Source of the DNA: Theocolax elegans
Lineage: Eukaryota > Arthropoda > Insecta > Hymenoptera > Cerocephalidae
DNA length: 64,000 nucleotides
Reading direction: 5' to 3'
Assembly (NCBI GenBank): GCA_026168455.1
Contig: CM047431.1
Coordinates: forward strand, 28,399,569-28,463,568
Shown here piece by piece: positions 59,712 to 64,000 of this stretch. Made by a program: the position numbers and the translations under genes. Position 1 is the first letter of the stretch, and each line of letters begins with the position of its first letter. Under the pieces are notes generated by a model. That model was not told the DNA's origin, did not search any database, and saw only the letters and a list, made by a program, of their open reading frames with translations.

Positions 59712-59835
59712 CTTACACTCTAAACCTTAAAGAGTAAAAACTGCATCTTAGAAGTACAAAAAGGTCAGTTTACTCCTTTCGAAAAGAATAAATTATTAAT
59801 ATTATTCTTTTGAAACGAGTAAATAACTAAAATTA
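59712..59835. mobile_element. MITE end of the ACACTCTAAACC family
   Basis: TACACTCTAAACCTTAAAGA and the following TAAAAACTGCATCTTAGAAGT resemble the left end at 56182. A matching right end is not seen before 60345, so the copy is incomplete or diverged; its true right limit is unknown. It interrupts the LINE. Confidence 0.5.
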
Positions 59836-60159
59836 CACATTAAAAATATAAATCTGAAATTTTCTACTTCGCCATCGTGTAAAAATCGTAATGTATACTT
59901 TACCTAAAGTATAAAATCCACTATTTACTAGATTGAGAAGTATAAATTGTCGGACATTAATTTCGAAAAAGTTAATAAATATTGAATAATATATAAAATA
60001 GTAGGAGTAAATAATTGGTTGAATTACAATTAAAAAATAATAAGCCTGTTTATAACAATAAACCCATTTTAATCACAAAGTATTTAATCAAACATAACCT
60101 ATCCCTAAGCTTTCCCGTGAGGCGCAATTTAAATATATGTTCGGATTATTTGTTAGCGA
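59836..60159. other. AT-rich, possibly the body of the MITE
   Basis: GTAAATA/TATAAA-rich words like the interior of 56182-56888; no gene. Confidence 0.3.
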
Positions 60160-60252
60160 ATCGTCTCAGTGACCCTGAGTGTTGAGGTGCATGTCGGCAT
60201 CGTGCACTTACGGTCAGAGCTGGGTTTGAATCCGAAAAATAATTTTTTTATA
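60160..60252 (+). ncRNA. possible tRNA-like relic
   Basis: GGGTTTGAATCC resembles box B with one mismatch and is followed within 15 bp by a T7 run. The box A side (TCTCAGTGACCCTGAG) is poor and the spacing uncertain. It could be a SINE head or chance. Confidence 0.2.
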
Positions 60253-60344
60253 TTTGTAAGATTTTTATTTACTATCTTAATTATATACGTGGAAAAAATA
60301 TGCATAATAAACGTACAAATCACTATACGAGTCGTTACATATAG

Positions 60345-61060
60345 TGTAACGCCACACTGGGGATCAGGATGCGGGACTTCACAAATAATTACGCGGGGAG
60401 CTTATAAAACTAACGATAAGATTTATTAAAAACATCAAGTAATTTACAACCGGATTTGGGCGCCAGTCGTTTGTTAACGCGACGAATAATTATATAATAA
60501 AACGCGATCGTTTAGCGTAGCGCAGGGGGAAAAGGGGACGCGGGAGAGCCAAAAGCACTAAGGGGGTGGGAAGGAAATACGCGTACACACTCGCGGGCGG
60601 ACCGGGAATTCGCGACCGAGAAAAGGAGAATTGTGCACCATACGCACTCACCTATAAAAAAAACTGCAACCAACAACAATCACTCTGCACACCTTGCCAC
60701 ACTCGACCTTCACACCTGAGATATTTGCGGTTTGTAATCGAAAGAAAACCTGCTTGTAAAATATCGCGACCATGCACGCTCGACCGTTATTCACGGAGTT
60801 CTCTTCTCCGTCGACACTCGGCTCGTGTCGTCCGTGCGCGCATGCGCCCTTGCGCTGCTATCGGTAGGAAGCGAGAGTTCATCCGTGCGATTGGACGTCT
60901 GCGTGCGATTACATCTCTCCTTGAGCTGTCAAGAAGACGACTCAATCGACTGCTGACAATGTAGTGGGTCTCCTCCGGCGCTGGTCTGCCGTGGAATTAC
61001 CTTGGAGCACCCGGGGAATATCTACAGATAAGTCGTTAAGCCGTAGGTGCTTGCTATTAT
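60345..61060 (+). mobile_element. GC-rich LTR-like sequence (same family as 3797-4619)
   Basis: It begins TGTAACGCCACACTGGGGAT and continues with a GC-rich, purine-rich stretch (GGGTGGGAAGGAAATACGCG) and CAACCAACAACAATC, features shared with the minus-strand copy near 4617. GGGCGCCAG at about 60457 resembles a Gypsy-type primer-binding motif, but on either strand its position is ambiguous. The right end is not determined. A 132-codon Arg-rich frame at 60566-60964 has no family features and is probably chance in GC-rich DNA. A host promoter region is the alternative. Confidence 0.35.
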
Positions 61061-61903
61061 TTGTTTCCTTTATTTATAGTTGGGAAGGTTAGTGTCCCCC
61101 TAACCTCTCAACTCCTGTTGACAACTTATTATTCTCCCTATTTACTGCCCTAGCTCCTCGTTCCTGGTTATCCTTTTTCCTAGTAATGTGCTTATTCTTA
61201 TTTATTAATATTTTCACAGGAACTCTGCACGAGGTCTCAGTGGGTGACGGGTTTGCCCAGGATACGTGCTGCTACTCCTGAGGTCTGGCACCTTATGCAT
61301 CTCCCAGAGGATATCCAGCCATCGAAGCACCTACCCATCGTAGAAGAACCTGTGACGTCCTTCTTAAATCCCTCCTAAGCTCCTGGAGGAGTGCTGATAG
61401 TGTTCGACCTGGTCTACGAAGTCAATACTCTGGCTATCTCTTCGTTGAAGTATCCTGGTGCTAGATTGTGGGAAACCGTGGAAGGGATGGGTTATTTAAA
61501 GTATTGTTAGGATAATCGTGGTATTTAGGGTACTGGGTATTTTACAGTAGGTATGTGTGTGTGTGCGTGTGTATGTGTGCGGTATCCGGGTAGGTAGGTT
61601 TACCAAGGGAGGAAAGGCTACGCTAATGCCTTTTTAGTACATCATTTTACCTTTTGTGTCAGGTATTAAATTCACTTGTCATAATAGATCACTAGGTTTT
61701 ATCTAATAATCTAATATTGTATGATTATTTTATCTTTACAGATAATGGGTTTTAACTATAGTTGTACTTTCGTAAATGTGTTTATCTGATTTATCGTTGT
61801 AATATATTTATAGTTGTAAATTTGTTGATCAATGCAACTTGATTTAACTTCTTATATTCTTCAAAATTATACTTTTATAAAAATTATATTATATTATTAA
61901 CAG
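61061..61903. other. non-coding, probably intron of the receptor gene
   Basis: A splice-acceptor-like site (TTATTAATATTTTCACAG) ends at about 61219 and is followed by a 53-codon open stretch (ELCTRSQWVTGLPRIRAA...) that I do not recognise. A TG-rich microsatellite is at 61552-61582. The last 150 bp are AT-rich and end in the acceptor of the receptor exon. Confidence 0.35.
61552..61582. repeat. (TG)n microsatellite
   Basis: GTATGTGTGTGTGTGCGTGTGTATGTGTGC-type tract of about 30 bp, interrupted. Confidence 0.8.
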
Positions 61904-62117
61904 GCATTAGGTAAAATGAAGTTAATAATTAATGATTCCATTATCATATGGCCTGGAAAAACAAAAATAAAACCTGAGGGATTCCTAATCCCTACTCATC
62001 TGAAAGTATTAACAGTTGAAGAGAAACCGTTCGTATACGTGCGAAAAACTTCAGAAAATATTTGTAATACAGATGAAATTGAATGTCCTGAATACAGTAT
62101 AATAGATAAAAAGATAG
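61904..62117 (+). CDS. Nmdar1: internal exon of an NMDA-type ionotropic glutamate receptor subunit
   Basis: The exon is bounded by TATTATTAACAG (acceptor) and TAG|GTAAGTATC (donor). It is open throughout and ends in phase 1 if read from its first base. The peptide contains IIIWPGKTKIKPEG, IPTHLKVLTVEEKPFVYVRK and two Cys (ENICNTDEIECPEY). In GluN1-type subunits a WPG...KP.G segment is followed by LK..T....PFVYV and a Cys-rich loop; this is the start of the glutamate/glycine-binding S1 lobe. The membrane receptor conducts Ca2+ at synapses. Subunit 1 is preferred over subunit 2 because of WPG and FVYV. The ATG at 61916 is not the gene start; neighbouring exons are not in view. No disruption is seen, so this is probably a live gene. 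Confidence 0.72.
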
Positions 62118-62229
62118 GTAAGTATCTTCATTAATTTCAACATCAGTTTCTGATTATCACCTATTATATATGGCATAGCTTCAGATTTAGAAGTCATCTT
62201 TAAACAAGATGTTTATACTTCCGTAATTC
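62118..62229. other. start of the downstream intron
   Basis: AT-rich; no feature apart from the splice donor. Confidence 0.4.
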
Positions 62230-62640
62230 ATATAAAATAATTACTCATACATATAGTGCATGAATAAAACAACCCCACAAAAAAGTCCCTACGATCAAAC
62301 CGCGGTACTTATTCGTAATTTGGGTCGCTGATTCCAAATCCGGGGTCAGTTTGCCCCATCAGGGCGGCTTTAAGGTTAATTGAAGGTCAAAATATCAAAA
62401 TTCAATAATAATAGGTTAAAACCATCGTATCTAGGGATTCTTGGGGTCGCTGATGCCAAACCCAAGGTTACATAATCCCAATAACCTCAATATCAAGGTC
62501 ATTTGAAGGTCAAATCATCGAAATTCATTAATAAAAGGCTACAATCATTGTATTTTGGGGTTTTTTTGGTCGCTACATCCAAATCCGAGGTAATTACACC
62601 CCAATCAGATAATGGTCAAGGTCAGCAGAAGGTCACGGAC
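62230..62640. repeat. three copies of a 122-bp unit with AGGTCA words
   Basis: GGTCGCTGATTCCAAATCCG begins copies at 62323, 62445 and 62568 (122-123 bp apart). Each unit also has GAAGGTCA, ATCGAAATTCA-like and GGTTA/GGCTACAATC blocks. The copies are 70-80% alike by eye. The AGGTCA word is the half-site of nuclear receptors, but its presence here is more likely structural. The array lies 80 bp beyond the 3' end of the minus-strand transposase-like gene and is probably part of the same element. Confidence 0.8.
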
Positions 62641-62720
62641 GTACATAAAGTGATAAAATTAGCCATTTAGTAGGACAATGCAAAAAAAGCAACAAAATAT
62701 CCATAAAAATTGCAAGCTCA

Positions 62721-64000
62721 CTACTCCTCTTTATGGTAACAAACTATTTTATTGTCAAACGATCTACGAAATGGGTTACGCTTCCGTTCTTTCGAGGTGG
62801 TTGGTAGATCTCTTTTCAACGACCAACAGTAATCTTCTAACATATTTATGTCCCATCTTCCTTGATACCTGCGCTCCATTTCCTTGATATCTTGGTGAAA
62901 TCTCTCTGTCTGTTCTTCGCTGTAATCACCTAGGTTTTCTGGAAACTCGTCTACGTGGCAATATAAAAAGTGTAAGTTTAGGTTCATTAAGCAGCCTTGA
63001 TTTTTGTAACTATTTACTAAATCTAGTACTTTTTGTTTGTAATTCAGGTTCTTATGATTTCCAAAAAAATCCTTAATTACGTTCTTGAAACATAACCATG
63101 CTTCTTTCTCTGCATGATTCATTTCGTAAAAAGAATTTCATTTATTTATCATCTTACGAATCTAAGGGCCATCGAAAATTCCTTTATTTACTTTAGCTTC
63201 ACTTAATTTGGAAAATTGATTTCGCAGATACTTGAAGCAGCTACCAACTTTGTCTAAAGATTTTACCCACTGTTTCATAAGTCCCAATTTAATGTGCAAT
63301 GGTGGTATTAGAACTTTCGATGGATCAACCAGTGACTTTTCTTTTGTATTCTTAGAACCCGTTCCGAACGTTCTTCTTGGGGGCCAGACACTCTTTATGT
63401 AATGATTTTTCCTATCCCTATTATCCCATTCACATAAATAACAAGGATATTTTGTACATCCCGATTGTTGGCCTAGTAGTATTGTTAGGATTTTAAGATC
63501 CCCACATATTTGCCATTTATGATCATTGTATTCTATTTGGTTCAATATTACTTCAATGTTACAGTATTCTTCATCCAGTATTACCGAAGATCCTATAGGA
63601 ATGGCTGCATACACATTTGTATTGTGTAACAGAACAGCTTTCAAACTTCTCTTCGAGGAATCGATGAACAATCTCCACTCATGAGGTTTGTAACGTCCAT
63701 GTTTAAAATGATTCATCAACCCAACTATATCTTTGCAGTACACTAAGGAAAATTCTTTATAATTAGCGAAGTAATCTCGATATTCCTTATCTCTATCCCG
63801 GTAGTTAGAAACTCTAATGTTTTCAGCTCCATTTGTATTTTGTTTCAGCCATCAAGCCAAGTACTCTATCCCATCCTTTGGTAGGCCCAAATCGCGTATA
63901 AGATCATTCATTTTTTCTTGTGTAAGTGGACCATTCTCGTTTGTAGCATTATGGGGAATTTACTCCTCGTCACTTGTATCACTCGTACTAGCAACGTCAC
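62721..64000 (-). pseudogene. transposase-like protein of an abundant uncharacterised arthropod repeat family (incomplete at window end)
   Basis: One minus-strand frame runs from the window edge to 62721, broken by stops near 63960 (TAA), 63856 (TGA), 63162 (TAG) and about 63147 (TGA). All four are in frame, so no shift is needed. The visible blocks are HFKHGRYKPHEWRLFIDSSK (Asp at codon 63662), CGDLKILTILLGQQSG with KYPCYLCEWDNR (Asp, then a CxxC pair 19 residues on), and ENLGDYSEEQTERFHQDIKE. The Asp...Asp-CxxC...Glu/His order recalls DDE transposases with a zinc knuckle between the second Asp and the Glu, as in hAT- and CACTA-like groups. I know this protein as a common hypothetical in arthropods and cnidarians; its biochemical role is not established to my knowledge. 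Confidence 0.65.

Noticed and set aside
60566..60964. 132-codon Arg/Cys-rich frame
   Set aside because: Lies within GC-rich LTR-like sequence; the composition is that of chance translation and no family is recognised.

Overview
The window looks like nuclear DNA of an insect, most plausibly a hymenopteran such as an ant (the order is a guess). The background is AT-rich and packed with nested transposable elements. The only host coding signals are one intact-looking exon of an NMDA-type glutamate receptor (61904-62117, + strand) and a broken ATAD3/belphegor-like AAA+ ATPase copy (about 4622-5006, - strand). No bacterial-type genes, operons, ribosome binding sites or CRISPR arrays are present. 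Almost every long reading frame belongs to a decayed mobile element or is an accident of repeats.

Layout. 1-7288: AT-rich DNA with a tRNA-like relic, a palindromic element built on CATGTGG-like words, a GC-rich LTR fragment (- strand), the ATAD3 pseudogene, a hammerhead-like motif, and the left half of a jockey/CR1-type LINE. 7289-59305: one giant nest. The LINE is split exactly here: CTGT stands on both sides (7285-7288 and 59306-59309), and the interval starts TGTC and ends GACA. This is the signature of a Ty3/Gypsy LTR element inserted into the LINE and later swollen to 52 kb. Inside are: a 5' LTR carrying two foldback TIR elements; degenerate gag, protease, RT, RNase H and integrase with a 1.18-kb internal tandem duplication; a 21.2-kb array of a 73-bp satellite (about 290 units, with higher-order structure); two minisatellites (34 bp and 110 bp); a palindrome holding two divergent tRNA-like sequences; a 1.75-kb TIR element; an 810-bp palindrome; a decayed Helitron whose coding region begins with a Ulp1/C48 cysteine protease domain; a 189-bp tandem repeat; a MITE; and a 5'-truncated 3' LTR.

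59306-64000: the right half of the LINE, a MITE end, a second GC-rich LTR-like copy, the NMDA receptor exon, three 122-bp repeats rich in AGGTCA, and on the - strand a broken gene of an abundant but poorly described arthropod repeat protein with transposase-like features (spaced Asp residues plus a CxxC knuckle).

Functionally, nothing except the receptor exon looks under coding constraint. The gag-pol and Helitron genes carry several stops and frameshifts, and some catalytic residues are replaced. The strongest leads are the satellite-in-Gypsy nest, the Ulp1-Helitron fusion, the unnamed transposase-like family with its 122-bp repeats, and the paired tRNA-like palindrome. All calls come from reading the sequence by eye; no alignments or searches were run.
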